DNA of 64,000 bases, taken from assembly GCF_003351045.1 (NCBI RefSeq), contig NZ_QQZY01000004.1:124001-188000 (forward strand), in the 5' to 3' direction. The notes under the pieces are model-generated. The model did no database searches. It was given only the letters and a program-made list of their open reading frames with translations, and had not been told where the DNA came from. Shown here piece after piece: positions 52,407-60,369 of this stretch. The position numbers and the translations under genes are program-made. The first letter of the stretch is position 1, and each line of letters begins with the position of its first letter. This DNA comes from Gaiella occulta. GTDB taxonomy: Bacteria > Actinomycetota > Thermoleophilia > Gaiellales > Gaiellaceae.

Positions 52407-52985
52407 ATGGCAGCGGATCTGATTCTCGAGCTCGACGTCGATCAAGACCTGATCTCTCTCTCGCACGCCAGCGACGATGCGGTGCTCAACGCGTTCTTTC
52501 CGCCGACCGAGAACCGCTCGCCGTTCTACGATCGCGACCTGAACAGGGCATTCGTCGGGGCAGGTCTGTCCCAGGATCTCGCGGTGACGTCGCTCGTCCG
52601 GCTCGATGGTGAGGTGGTCGGGTTCGCGACCGAGCAGGAGTCGATCTCCGTCGCTGCGGAGACGGGCGAGCTGGTCGCCGAGTCCGCCTGGCTGCTGAGG
52701 CTCGTCCGAGCCGGCCTGCGGGGTTTCCTGGCGGTCGCGCAGCGTGAGAACCCACGAGAGGTGTTCGTCCTTGCGAGCCAGGCGCTGCAGGATCCCGGCA
52801 GCGGCGAGGATCGCGATCATTGGGTCCTCTCGACCGTGGGGACGGCTCGTGTCGCCCTCGCCACCGACGAGCTCGCCTCCTACGCCGGCGCGACCTTCGA
52901 GGAATACAACTTCGTCAACCCGGCGGACTACAAGCGCCTGAAGAGGTTCCGCGGGAAGATCCGCTTCATCATCCGCCCTTCGTAG
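52407..52985 (+). CDS. Hypothetical protein in the GntR-motif group
   Basis: 192 residues from ATG 52407, preceded by GGGGAGGGCCG. No family is recognised. It is soluble, with acidic stretches (ILELDVDQDLISLSHASDDA) and a basic C-terminus (KRLKRFRGKIRFIIRPS). The central part has a possible hydrophobic helix (AWLLRLVRAGLRGFLAVAQ). Its promoter region carries operator candidate C, so it is probably expressed together with the aromatic catabolic genes. Convergent with the CGNR gene. Confidence 0.7.
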   Translation: MAADLILELDVDQDLISLSHASDDAVLNAFFPPTENRSPFYDRDLNRAFVGAGLSQDLAVTSLVRLDGEVVGFATEQESISVAAETGELVAESAWLLRLVRAGLRGFLAVAQRENPREVFVLASQALQDPGSGEDRDHWVLSTVGTARVALATDELASYAGATFEEYNFVNPADYKRLKRFRGKIRFIIRPS

Positions 52986-53081
52986 CGCTCGAAGATGCGC
53001 CGGCCGCTGACCGCGGAGGTCAGGGGCAAGGATCGGCTCCGCCACGGGGACACTGCGGCAGGCAGCCTCTGGTCGCGATCG

Positions 53082-53624
53082 TCAGCGACCGCCTTCGGTG
53101 ATCGGGCCGTTTGGCCGCTCAACGGCGTCAACGCGCTCCTTCTCGGCCTTGGCGCGCGCGTAGTGGCGGGCGACGCGGGCGCGATTGCCGCAGCCGTGGC
53201 AGCACCACACTTGCCGCGGGTGCGCGCGGACGAAAAACATTCCGCAGCCTGGTGCGCGACAGGTGGCTACAGTCTCATGTCCCGCAGCGAGGGCGAAAAC
53301 CGCGCGCGCGACCGCGCCAGCGAACGGCTCATGAACCTCGAGGCGGCCGTCGCGAAGAGTGGTGTGCAGCGGCGCTTCAGCGCTGATCACGTTCAGCTTC
53401 TCGATCGCCTCCTCTGGAGGTTGCGCGCCTTGCGCGAGGGCTTCGAGGACGGAGGTCACCGTGGCACGAAGATCGCGCAGCTCGGTGAGCGACAGCTCTT
53501 TCTGCCTGGACTCCGACCATTGGCCGAGAAGGTCAGCTTGCTGAGCCGGCACGAACGTGTTCGCCAGGTCCAGTGCAGGGCCCTGACCGAGCCAGGCGAA
53601 GTCGAGCGGCATAGAGGGAGGCAT
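53082..53624 (-). CDS. CGNR zinc-finger regulator with N-terminal ABATE domain
   Basis: 180 residues. The N-terminal ABATE-like ligand region begins PLDFAWLGQGPALDLANTFV. The C-terminal zinc finger is CRAPGCGMFFVRAHPRQVWC, then CHGCGNRARVARHYAR, with the CGNR motif that names the family. These are stress- or ligand-responsive DNA-binding proteins. It diverges from a small monooxygenase-like gene; the 50-bp gap holds an 8-bp inverted repeat that may be its operator. Confidence 0.88.
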   Translation of the reverse strand: MPPSMPLDFAWLGQGPALDLANTFVPAQQADLLGQWSESRQKELSLTELRDLRATVTSVLEALAQGAQPPEEAIEKLNVISAEAPLHTTLRDGRLEVHEPFAGAVARAVFALAAGHETVATCRAPGCGMFFVRAHPRQVWCCHGCGNRARVARHYARAKAEKERVDAVERPNGPITEGGR

Positions 53625-53633
53625 CGTGATAAC

Positions 53634-53663
53634 CTAATGTAAGTTAAGCATGTGATACATTAG
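53634..53663. promoter_or_regulatory. Inverted repeat between the CGNR and monooxygenase-like genes
   Basis: CTAATGTA at 53634-53641 and TACATTAG at 53656-53663, exact complements with a 14-nt centre, in unusually AT-rich DNA. It lies between divergent starts at 53624 and 53675, as expected for an autoregulatory operator. Confidence 0.5.
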
Positions 53664-53674
53664 AAAGGAAGATC

Positions 53675-53968
53675 ATGCAGGCACTCGAGATGGCTCGGTT
53701 TCGCGTTGCGCCGGAGAGGGTTACCGAGATGAGGGAGAAGCGGAAGGTCGCGCTCGAGGCCTTGCGCGGCGAGTTTCCGGGCCTCGTCTCCGAGCAGCTC
53801 GTTCGTCTGGACGAGCGAACGTGGATGGATCTGATCGTCTGGGACACGCGCGAGACGGCGGACACGGCGGCCGAGCGAGCGCCGCAGATCCCCGAGGCGG
53901 CGGCCTACTTCGGCGCTCTTGACGAGGTCGTGGCCATGGAGCATGGTGAGGTGGTCCACTCGGGGTAG
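53675..53968 (+). CDS. Small antibiotic-biosynthesis-monooxygenase-like (ABM-type) protein
   Basis: 97 residues with GAAAGGAAG before the ATG. It has the size and layout of a dimeric alpha-beta barrel: first strand QALEMARFRVAPERVTEMRE, middle PGLVSEQLVRLDERTWMDLI VWDT, and last GALDEVVAMEHGEVVHSG. Members oxidise small aromatics or act as stress-related proteins. The match is by fold pattern rather than a strong motif. Probably regulated by the divergent CGNR protein. Confidence 0.6.
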   Translation: MQALEMARFRVAPERVTEMREKRKVALEALRGEFPGLVSEQLVRLDERTWMDLIVWDTRETADTAAERAPQIPEAAAYFGALDEVVAMEHGEVVHSG

Positions 53969-54059
53969 GCGGGTGTGGGGTCGATGCCGAGCTCGTGCGG
54001 CTCGTGCCAGATCCGCCCTGCGTAGCCGTTTCGTGCGCGTCGATCCAACCGGCGAGCGT

Positions 54060-54309
54060 GCTTCCAAGATGTCCAGCTCCTCAAGGCTCCAAACGTGTCC
54101 GACGTTGGAGACGAGGCGCGGTCGCGTGCCGGATTGCCGGCTGCGAGCTGGCGTGCAGCATGGACGTTGACCCTGTCCCGTGTGCCGCAGAGCACGAGAG
54201 TCGGCACGCCGATTCGATGGGACCCCGCCTGGAAATCGGCGCGGCCGGCGGGCACGAGCTGCGCCGATCCGTTCATGCGGAGGCGGACGGCGATCTCCTG
54301 ATTCGTCAA
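54060..54309 (-). pseudogene. Frameshifted alpha/beta hydrolase remnant
   Basis: On the minus strand one frame reads FQAGSHRIGVPTLVLCGTRD, then RVNVHAARQLAAGNPA; a second frame continues VSNVGHVWSLEELDILEA. Together they resemble the last third of an alpha/beta hydrolase, with the acid residue region (CGTRD) and the catalytic His (VGHVWSLEE), separated by a frameshift. The nucleophile half is absent. The surrounding 53969-54533 holds nothing else I can support. Confidence 0.5.
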
Positions 54310-54533
54310 CCCCTGCCGCTGCGCGCAAGACGGTTTCCGCCGCGTTGCACCTCGTTATACGAACACGTGTGACAGGCGGCCCGCCGCTCAAGCTCGGCGC
54401 GGTTCGCGTTCGTCGACTCGATCGCGTATGGGGGAGTGTCCGAGGTGCTCCACTGACCGGATAGTTCGGCGTTGAGCCTTCGCGCTACTTCGAGGTCGCC
54501 ACGCGCAGGCGCTTTACCTCCCGGTGTCCCGCG

Positions 54534-55166
54534 TCATTCGGATGACGAGTCGCGCTTCCCGATCAGCCATGCGCCGACGAGTCCGTGGAGCAGCGGCTCG
54601 ACCCGCCGCTCGGCGACGTCGGGGAGGTCGTCGTAGATGCGGGGGTCGACGGTGCGGCCCTCGCGGCCGGAGGCCCAGACGGTGAGGAGGTGTCGGCGCC
54701 GGCCCGGGAGCCCGTCTGCGAGTAGCCGCCGCGCTTCCCGGATGGTCATGTGCTCGGTTGCCTCGACGATGAGAAGCAGGCCGCCGGGCGCAACGCAACG
54801 CCAGAGCGCGTCGAGTGTTGCCGGGCGGTCTGCGACGACGGCGAGGAGCGAGGCGGCCGCGACGACGTCGGTGGGTGCGAATTGCGCGGGCGCCGCGTGA
54901 GCGTCGAGGCGTGCGAACGTCGCGGCGGAATGTTCGCGGTGTGCGATGCGCGTGGCGGCGGCGATCATGCTTGCGTCTGCGTCGATCCCTGTTGCGCGGT
55001 AGCCGTGTGCCTCTGCGAGCCGGGTGAGGAGGCCGGGGCCGCAGCCGATGTCGATCAGGGTGAGTCCCTCGCCCGGCGGCAGCAGAGCGACGGCGTCACG
55101 CAGGTGGTCGTGGTAGAAGCCCGCGCCCTGGACCGACGTGAAGAGACGTGTCGCGATGGTTCCCAT
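54534..55166 (-). CDS. Class I SAM-dependent methyltransferase
   Basis: 210 residues from ATG 55166, with GGAGACGAG upstream. SAM-binding motif LTLIDIGCGPGLLTRLAEA, then YRATGIDADASMIAAATRIA, and the post-motif LWRCVAPGGLLLIVEATEH. The substrate is unknown. Lies 17 bp after the MFS exporter gene on the same strand, so probably cotranscribed; the pairing suggests modification and export of a small molecule. Confidence 0.82.
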   Translation of the reverse strand: MGTIATRLFTSVQGAGFYHDHLRDAVALLPPGEGLTLIDIGCGPGLLTRLAEAHGYRATGIDADASMIAAATRIAHREHSAATFARLDAHAAPAQFAPTDVVAAASLLAVVADRPATLDALWRCVAPGGLLLIVEATEHMTIREARRLLADGLPGRRRHLLTVWASGREGRTVDPRIYDDLPDVAERRVEPLLHGLVGAWLIGKRDSSSE

Positions 55167-55183
55167 CTCGTCTCCGAACCGGG

Positions 55184-56599
55184 TCAGGCTGCCGGCTCGG
55201 CGGCGCTGTCGGGTGCGCGCACTCGCTGCCGAGACGCGGGGACGAGCAGCGCGACCGCGGCGCCGAGCGCGGCGGCGGTGGCGCCGACGAGGAGGGCGCT
55301 GTGGAGGCCGCGGGCGAACGCGGCCGGTGTGCCGAGCCCGCCGGCGCGGGAGAACGCGAGCGTGAGGACGGCGACGCCGAGCAGCCCGCCGAGCTCGCGG
55401 ACGGCTCCGTTGACCCCCGAGGCTTTGCCTTCGTCGCTCGCTGCAACTGCCGCGAAGATTGTCTCCGGGATCGTCGGGAAGACCAGCGAGATGCCGACCC
55501 CCGAGGCGATCAGGGGTCCGATGAGGCCCGTATAGGCCACGTGAGCTGCGACGGCGTGTCCCAGCCGGGCGAGCGCGGCCGCCTGGAGCAGGAGGCCGGC
55601 CACCATCAGCGGGCGGCTGCCGATCCGCGAGGAAAGAACGCCGGCGACCGGGGAGACGAGCATCGGGGCTGCAGTCCACGGGAGCGTGCGGAGGCCCGCG
55701 TCGAGCGGCGAGTAGCCGAGCGCGGTCTGGAGGTACTGCGCGACGAGAAAGAAGAGCGAGCCGAACAGCGAGAACGAGAGCGCAACGGTGACGCCGCTCG
55801 CGGCGGCGAACGCCCGGCTGCGAAAGAAGCGCATCGGCATCATCGGCGCGGCCGCGCGCCGCTCCCAGAGCACGAACGCGGCAAGCAGGACGACACCCGC
55901 CGCGGCCGGGGCGATGACCTCGGGACTCGTCCAGCCCGCCGCGTTACCGCGCACGATCGCCCAGACCACGCCCAGGAGCCCGGTGCCGGCGAGCCCGATC
56001 CCGGGTAGGTCGAGGCTGCGGTCGTGCCCGAAGCTCTCGCGCAGCCGCAGTCGGGCGAGCGGCACGGCGGCGAGGCCGATCGGAACGTTCAGCCAGAAGA
56101 TCCACGGCCAGGAGAGCCGGTCGATGATCGTCCCGGCGACGATCGGCCCCATCGCGACCGCAGCGCCGCCGACGCCGCCCCAGATGCCGAACGCCAGTCC
56201 GCGCCGCTCCGGTGGGAAGGCGTCGGCGAGCAGGGTGAGGCTGAGTGGCATGACGATGGCCGCGCCGACTCCCTGGACGGCGCGCGCGGCGACGAGTGTG
56301 GTCGCGTCGGGGGCGATCGCGGCGATTGCCGAGGCGAGCGAGAAGACCGCGAGCCCGAGGGAGAACATGCGCCGCCTGCCGAAGCGGTCTCCGAGCGCGG
56401 CACCGGTGAGCAGGAGCACGGCGAAGGAGAAGACATAGGCGTTGACGGTCCACTCGAGCTCGCTGATCGTCGCCCCGAGGTCGCGCCGGATGCTCGGTAG
56501 CGCGGTCGCAACGACGAGGTTGTCGAGCGCGACCATGAAGATCGCGACGGAGCTGATGGCGAGCGTCCACCAACGACGGGCGGGCGTCGGGACGGTCAT
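55184..56599 (-). CDS. MFS drug-efflux-type transporter (DHA2/EmrB-QacA family)
   Basis: 471 residues with about 14 membrane helices. Motif A GDRFGRRRMFSLGLAV follows helix 2; the first helix region carries the family pattern ALDNLVVATALPSIRRDLGA, and helix 5 region has AMGPIVAGTIIDRLSWPWIFW. It is a proton antiporter of unknown substrate. First gene of a two-gene unit with the methyltransferase; the NmrA-like gene lies just upstream on the same strand. Confidence 0.88.
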   Translation of the reverse strand: MTVPTPARRWWTLAISSVAIFMVALDNLVVATALPSIRRDLGATISELEWTVNAYVFSFAVLLLTGAALGDRFGRRRMFSLGLAVFSLASAIAAIAPDATTLVAARAVQGVGAAIVMPLSLTLLADAFPPERRGLAFGIWGGVGGAAVAMGPIVAGTIIDRLSWPWIFWLNVPIGLAAVPLARLRLRESFGHDRSLDLPGIGLAGTGLLGVVWAIVRGNAAGWTSPEVIAPAAAGVVLLAAFVLWERRAAAPMMPMRFFRSRAFAAASGVTVALSFSLFGSLFFLVAQYLQTALGYSPLDAGLRTLPWTAAPMLVSPVAGVLSSRIGSRPLMVAGLLLQAAALARLGHAVAAHVAYTGLIGPLIASGVGISLVFPTIPETIFAAVAASDEGKASGVNGAVRELGGLLGVAVLTLAFSRAGGLGTPAAFARGLHSALLVGATAAALGAAVALLVPASRQRVRAPDSAAEPAA

Positions 56600-56680
56600 T
56601 TGGGCTTCCCCGAGGTTGGTGTCACGCGGTGTCCTTTCGTGGTCGCGAGACCGCGGGACGAGAGGAGAGATGCGTCGAGT

Positions 56681-57556
56681 TCAGGCGAGAACGCCAGGTG
56701 CGAGAGCGAAGGCTGGCGCGTGTGCTGCGGCGAAGGACTCGATTGCGGTGGGTCTCACTCGGCCGACGCGCTCGACGGCGTCGGTGACGAGGTCGCCGTG
56801 CCCGGCGGCGTAGACGGCGTGAAGGCCGAGCATGCCCTCCACGAGCCAGCCGGGCAGGCCGGCGTCGCGGAGACCCCGAGCGAGCGCGTCGGCAGACAGG
56901 TCGACATAGCGCACGTCGTGTCCGATGCCGCGGCCGATCGCCGCCGCGACCTCCGCTTGGGAGAGCGACTCGGGGCCGGTGATCATGTAGCGCTGTCCCT
57001 CGTGACCTGTCTCGGTGAGAGCCGCGACGGCTACGGCCGCGATGTCGGCGACATCGACGGGAGCGATGCACCCCTCGCCCATCGCGCCGTAGATCACGCC
57101 TTCGCGGGCGATCGACGCAGCTTGCATCAGGTAGTTCTGGGCGAACCAGTGCGGCTGCAGGATCGTCCAGGCCGCAGCGGAGGCACGCAAAATGTCGTCG
57201 AGCCTGCCGTGCCAGTCCGCCAGGTTCACGTCGGACCCCGCCTGCGCGCCAAGCGCGGACACACGCACCACGTGAGAGACGCCGGCCGTGCGCGCCGCCT
57301 CGATGGCCACGGCCTGCTCGGCGACAAGCGACGGTCCCGGCGCTGTTGAGAGCAGCAGGCGCTCGACGCCGTCGAGGGCCGGGGGAAGGGTTTCGGGGCG
57401 TTGCAGATCGCCGACGACGACTTCTGCGCCGGCCGCGGCGAGGTCGACCGCGCCTGCGGGCTCGCGGGTCAGGACGCGGGTCGGGAGACCGCGGCGGAGG
57501 AGCTCGCGCGCTGCCGCGCCGCCGACCTTGCCCGTTGCACCAATCAGAAGTATCAA
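56681..57556 (-). CDS. NmrA-like NAD(P)-binding protein (quinone oxidoreductase 2 type)
   Basis: 291 residues from a TTG at 57556 chosen because AGGAG lies five bases upstream and ILLIGATGKVGGAAARELLR is the expected N-terminus; an ATG at 57625 would add 23 odd residues. The atypical SDR Rossmann motif is GATGKVGG, followed by VVVGDLQRPETLPPALDGVE and GVSHVVRVSALGA. There is no YxxxK, as usual for NmrA-type proteins, which act as redox sensors or quinone reductases. Divergent from an HxlR regulator with paired operators between them. Confidence 0.82.
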   Translation of the reverse strand: MILLIGATGKVGGAAARELLRRGLPTRVLTREPAGAVDLAAAGAEVVVGDLQRPETLPPALDGVERLLLSTAPGPSLVAEQAVAIEAARTAGVSHVVRVSALGAQAGSDVNLADWHGRLDDILRASAAAWTILQPHWFAQNYLMQAASIAREGVIYGAMGEGCIAPVDVADIAAVAVAALTETGHEGQRYMITGPESLSQAEVAAAIGRGIGHDVRYVDLSADALARGLRDAGLPGWLVEGMLGLHAVYAAGHGDLVTDAVERVGRVRPTAIESFAAAHAPAFALAPGVLA

Positions 57557-57585
57557 ATCTGCTCCTAGAGTCGAAGAGTAGTAAA

Positions 57586-57635
57586 GGCACGATAAGTGCC
57601 CTATACTTCCTCCACAAGAGAGCACGAGAAAGTGC
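57586..57635. promoter_or_regulatory. Two repeat sites for the HxlR regulator
   Basis: GGCACGATAAGTGCC at 57586-57600 is a perfect 5-bp inverted repeat with a 5-nt centre. A second copy, GCACGAGAAAGTGC at 57622-57635, has the same outline. They lie 36 bp apart between the divergent NmrA-like (57556) and HxlR (57657) starts, the classic layout for regulation of both genes. Confidence 0.6.
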
Positions 57636-57656
57636 CTCTACGACCCAGGAGTCCCC

Positions 57657-58100
57657 ATGGAACCTTCCCAAGCCGCGACCGAGCGGACGTTTGTGCCGCC
57701 CTGCCCCGACGTCTTCTCGGCGCGCTGCCTCTCACGCCGGGCGCTCGACCTGATCGCAGACAAATGGAGCGTGCTCGTGCTCGGGGCGCTGCTGGAGCGC
57801 ACCCATCGCCACTCCGAGCTGCGGCGGCGCATCGAGGGCATCTCCCAGAAGATGCTCACCCAGACGCTGCGCAACCTCGAACACAGCGGACTCGTCAACC
57901 GCGAGATCTACCCCGAAGTGCCACCACGCGTCGAGTACAGCCTCACCCCCCTGGGCGAGACACTCCGCGGGCCGATCGGCGCCCTTTGCGTATGGGCCCA
58001 AGACCACATCAGCGACGTGCTCCCGCAGCCCTCTCCGATCAGCGCGCATACCCTGAACGAGAGACATCAGTCGGTAGCAGCGAGAGAATCCGCTTCGTAG
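57657..58100 (+). CDS. HxlR-family transcriptional regulator
   Basis: 147 residues with AGGAG before the ATG. A winged helix of the HxlR type: ALDLIADKWSVLVLGALLER, HSELRRRIEGISQKMLTQTL, LVNREIYPEVPPRVEYSLTP. Two cysteines near the start (PPCPDVFSARC) could be redox-sensitive, as in YodB-like members that sense quinones and aldehydes. It probably controls the divergent NmrA-like gene through the two repeat sites between them. Confidence 0.88.
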   Translation: MEPSQAATERTFVPPCPDVFSARCLSRRALDLIADKWSVLVLGALLERTHRHSELRRRIEGISQKMLTQTLRNLEHSGLVNREIYPEVPPRVEYSLTPLGETLRGPIGALCVWAQDHISDVLPQPSPISAHTLNERHQSVAARESAS

Positions 58101-58161
58101 GAGACGTCTCGGATGCCCGATCGCGCGCGGCGGCGGCGCGGCGATCGCGGTGTCTTGGGTC

Positions 58162-58870
58162 TCAGCTTCCGAGGAGCTCGATCGCGTTCTCGAAGCTGCG
58201 GATGAGACCCGGGAAGTCGAACTCGGGCAGCTGCGACAGCGACTCAACGGGGAAGTGGTCTTCGTAAAGCGGGTAGTAGCCGCCGGGCGGCGACGGAAGG
58301 ACGTGCACGCCGTTCAGCCCTGCCTCGCGGTAGCGCTCGATCCGGCCGCGTACCCGCTCGGCGCTGCCGGCCATCACCATTGCATCCACCATCTCGTCGG
58401 GCACGAGATTGACAGCGCCGCGAAGGTCACCGGCACGCACGCGCTCTCCGATCGCCTCGGCGTCCTCACCAAAGCCGGCCGCGCGTGCGCTTTCGAGGTA
58501 GGCGGGAGCCGACCCGAGCGCAGTCGCGTACATCATCACCTGGCCCTTCGCAAGCTCGAGGCCGCTGTCGTCGCGCGTGATCACGGCCGGGAAGCCCACG
58601 GTGGCGTCGAAGCCTTCCAGCGACCGGCCCGCGCGCTCGGCGCCACGCCGGAGCGCCGGCATCGTCACGTCACGAACGTATTCCAGCGACTGGTACCAGC
58701 CGACGATCCCGTCCGCGATCTCGCCTGCCAGCTCGATCATCCGCACGCCGTTGGCCGCGATCGTGATTCTCGGAGGCGTCGGGGGCAGCTCCATAGCGAG
58801 GTGCGGTTCTGGGCACGATGGTGGTGTAAAAGCCCTGCAAATCGGTGCGTGGGCTTCTCGTACGGCGTCG
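58162..58870 (-). pseudogene. 5'-truncated LLM-class (F420-type) oxidoreductase
   Basis: From about 58860 the minus strand encodes the second half of a luciferase-like monooxygenase fold: PRITIAANGVRMIELAGEIA then DGIVGWYQSLEYV, later VPDEMVDAMVMAGSAERVRG and the end YPLYEDHFPVESL. The N-terminal half, with the F420-binding start, is missing; the sequence beyond runs into an unrelated alpha/beta hydrolase end at 58881. An internal ATG at 58794 would give 210 residues instead of about 330, so function is unlikely. Confidence 0.65.
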
Positions 58871-58880
58871 ATCTGCTGGT

Positions 58881-59654
58881 CTAACCGCCGCGGGACGCCG
58901 CGCGACTGCGCAGCCGGTCGTTCACGATCTCGCTCGACTGGTGCGGGGAATGTCCGGCACCCTCGACCGTCAGACGCTCCGCGGCGATCGCTTCTGCGAG
59001 CGCGTCGGCGACACGGTTGAAGACGACGCCTCCGACGGAGCGCGCGGGCTCGGAAAGGGACCGCCAGTCGCCCGTGGCGACGAGCTTCGGGAATCCGGCT
59101 CGCCGCAGCTCCCCGAGCGGGAGGACGGCCTCCCATGGACCCCGCTCACGGGCCGAGGCGCGCAGGGCGGGCACAAGGTGGGGACGAACGCGGGTTGGCC
59201 TCGGAAAGCCGAACGCCTCCACGAAGTCGGCGTAGACGTCGGCCGGCTCCCCTCCCTCGGCGAAAACGGCCCGCAACCTCGTTACGAGTCGCGCGACGTC
59301 TGGGTCTTCGGGGAGGAGCGAGAACGCCGGCGGCTCGATCACGGTCAGCGAGAGTATTCGCTCCGGCACACGCGCGGAAGCTAGAAGACACCCGAGCCCG
59401 CCGTACGAGTGCCCCACGACGTGCGCCGGCTCGTCGAGGAGCTCCACGAGGTCGGCGGCGTCCGCCTCCCAGTCGACGCGCTCCGAGTCGCGGTGGAACC
59501 CGCGTCTCGTGACGAAGACAAGGCGGAACGTGTCCGCGAGTTCCCGCTGAGCGACGAACGTGTCCTCGGCGCGTGCGAAACTGCCGTGCACGAGGAGAAG
59601 CCGCGGGCCTGCTCCGATCTCCGCGATTCTCGGTCCGCCGAAGGGGTGCCTCAT
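58881..59654 (-). CDS. Alpha/beta hydrolase
   Basis: 257 residues. Oxyanion-hole strand RLLLVHGSFARAEDTF, nucleophile in VVGHSYGGLGCLLA, acid near VIEPPAFSLLPED or later in KLVATGDWRS, and the catalytic His in VEGAGHSPHQSSEIVN. A generic small hydrolase; the substrate is unknown. Divergent from the second GntR gene with only 37 bp between starts, so it may share the operator D there. Confidence 0.82.
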   Translation of the reverse strand: MRHPFGGPRIAEIGAGPRLLLVHGSFARAEDTFVAQRELADTFRLVFVTRRGFHRDSERVDWEADAADLVELLDEPAHVVGHSYGGLGCLLASARVPERILSLTVIEPPAFSLLPEDPDVARLVTRLRAVFAEGGEPADVYADFVEAFGFPRPTRVRPHLVPALRASARERGPWEAVLPLGELRRAGFPKLVATGDWRSLSEPARSVGGVVFNRVADALAEAIAAERLTVEGAGHSPHQSSEIVNDRLRSRAASRGG

Positions 59655-59669
59655 GCGAGGATCGTAGAG

Positions 59670-59685
59670 GATTTGCTATAGGATT
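59670..59685 (+). promoter_or_regulatory. GntR operator candidate D, upstream of the second GntR gene
   Basis: GATTTGCTATAGGATT, matching the shared 16-bp motif at all but two positions. TGCTATAGG (59675-59682 region) could be an extended -10 box, with the transcript starting near the ATG at 59692. There is no ribosome site, so the message is probably leaderless. Confidence 0.55.
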
Positions 59686-59691
59686 GATGCA

Positions 59692-60369
59692 ATGACGCTG
59701 ACCAAGCACGAGCAGGCCTACCAGGCGATTCGGGCACGGATCGTCGACGGCACGTACGGGCCGGGGTACCGGCTCGTCATCGATCAGCTTGCTCGCGAGC
59801 TCGGTGTGAGCTCGGTTCCGATCAGAGAGGCGATCAGGCGGCTGGAGGCGGAGAACTGGGTTGTCTTCCACCGCAACGTCGGCGCCCAGGTCGCCAAGCT
59901 CGATGTCGAGCGCTGGGTCGAGGGGATGACGGTGCTCGCTCTCCTCGAGGGGAGCGCCACCGCACTCGCGGCGCCGTTCCTGCGCGGCGAGGATCTCGAG
60001 CATGCGCGAGCCGCAAACGCGAAGATGCGCTCCGCGCTCGAGGAGATGGACGTGAACGCAGTCACGCGTCTCAACCGGGACTTCCACTTCACGCTGTACG
60101 CGTCCTGCCCGAACCGCACGCTCGTCGAGCTGATCGCGCAGACGTGGGACCGGCTCGAGGGGATGCGCCGGTCGCTCTCCTTCTACCTCGGACGACGGGC
60201 GGTGGACTCGCTCGAGGAGCACGAGCGGCTGGTCGAGCTCGTTGAGCAGGGCGCTGACGAGCGTGAGATCGAGGAGGCTGCGCGGAACCACAAGGTGCGC
60301 ACGGCCGAGGCGTATCTCGAGGATCAGCGGCGGCGCGAGGTCGCTGCTGCGGCGCCCCCGGCGGGTTGA
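59692..60369 (+). CDS. GntR-family (FCD) transcriptional regulator, second paralogue
   Basis: 225 residues. GntR winged helix YQAIRARIVDGTYGPGYRLV and SSVPIREAIRRLEAENWVV, then an FCD domain (VTRLNRDFHFTLYASCPNRT, GRRAVDSLEEHERLVELVEQ). Very similar throughout to the GntR protein at 40045-40734, pointing to a duplicated regulator. First gene of a plus-strand unit with two SDRs; its stop overlaps the next ATG (TGATG). Probably autoregulated through operator D. Confidence 0.88.
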   Translation: MTLTKHEQAYQAIRARIVDGTYGPGYRLVIDQLARELGVSSVPIREAIRRLEAENWVVFHRNVGAQVAKLDVERWVEGMTVLALLEGSATALAAPFLRGEDLEHARAANAKMRSALEEMDVNAVTRLNRDFHFTLYASCPNRTLVELIAQTWDRLEGMRRSLSFYLGRRAVDSLEEHERLVELVEQGADEREIEEAARNHKVRTAEAYLEDQRRREVAAAAPPAG

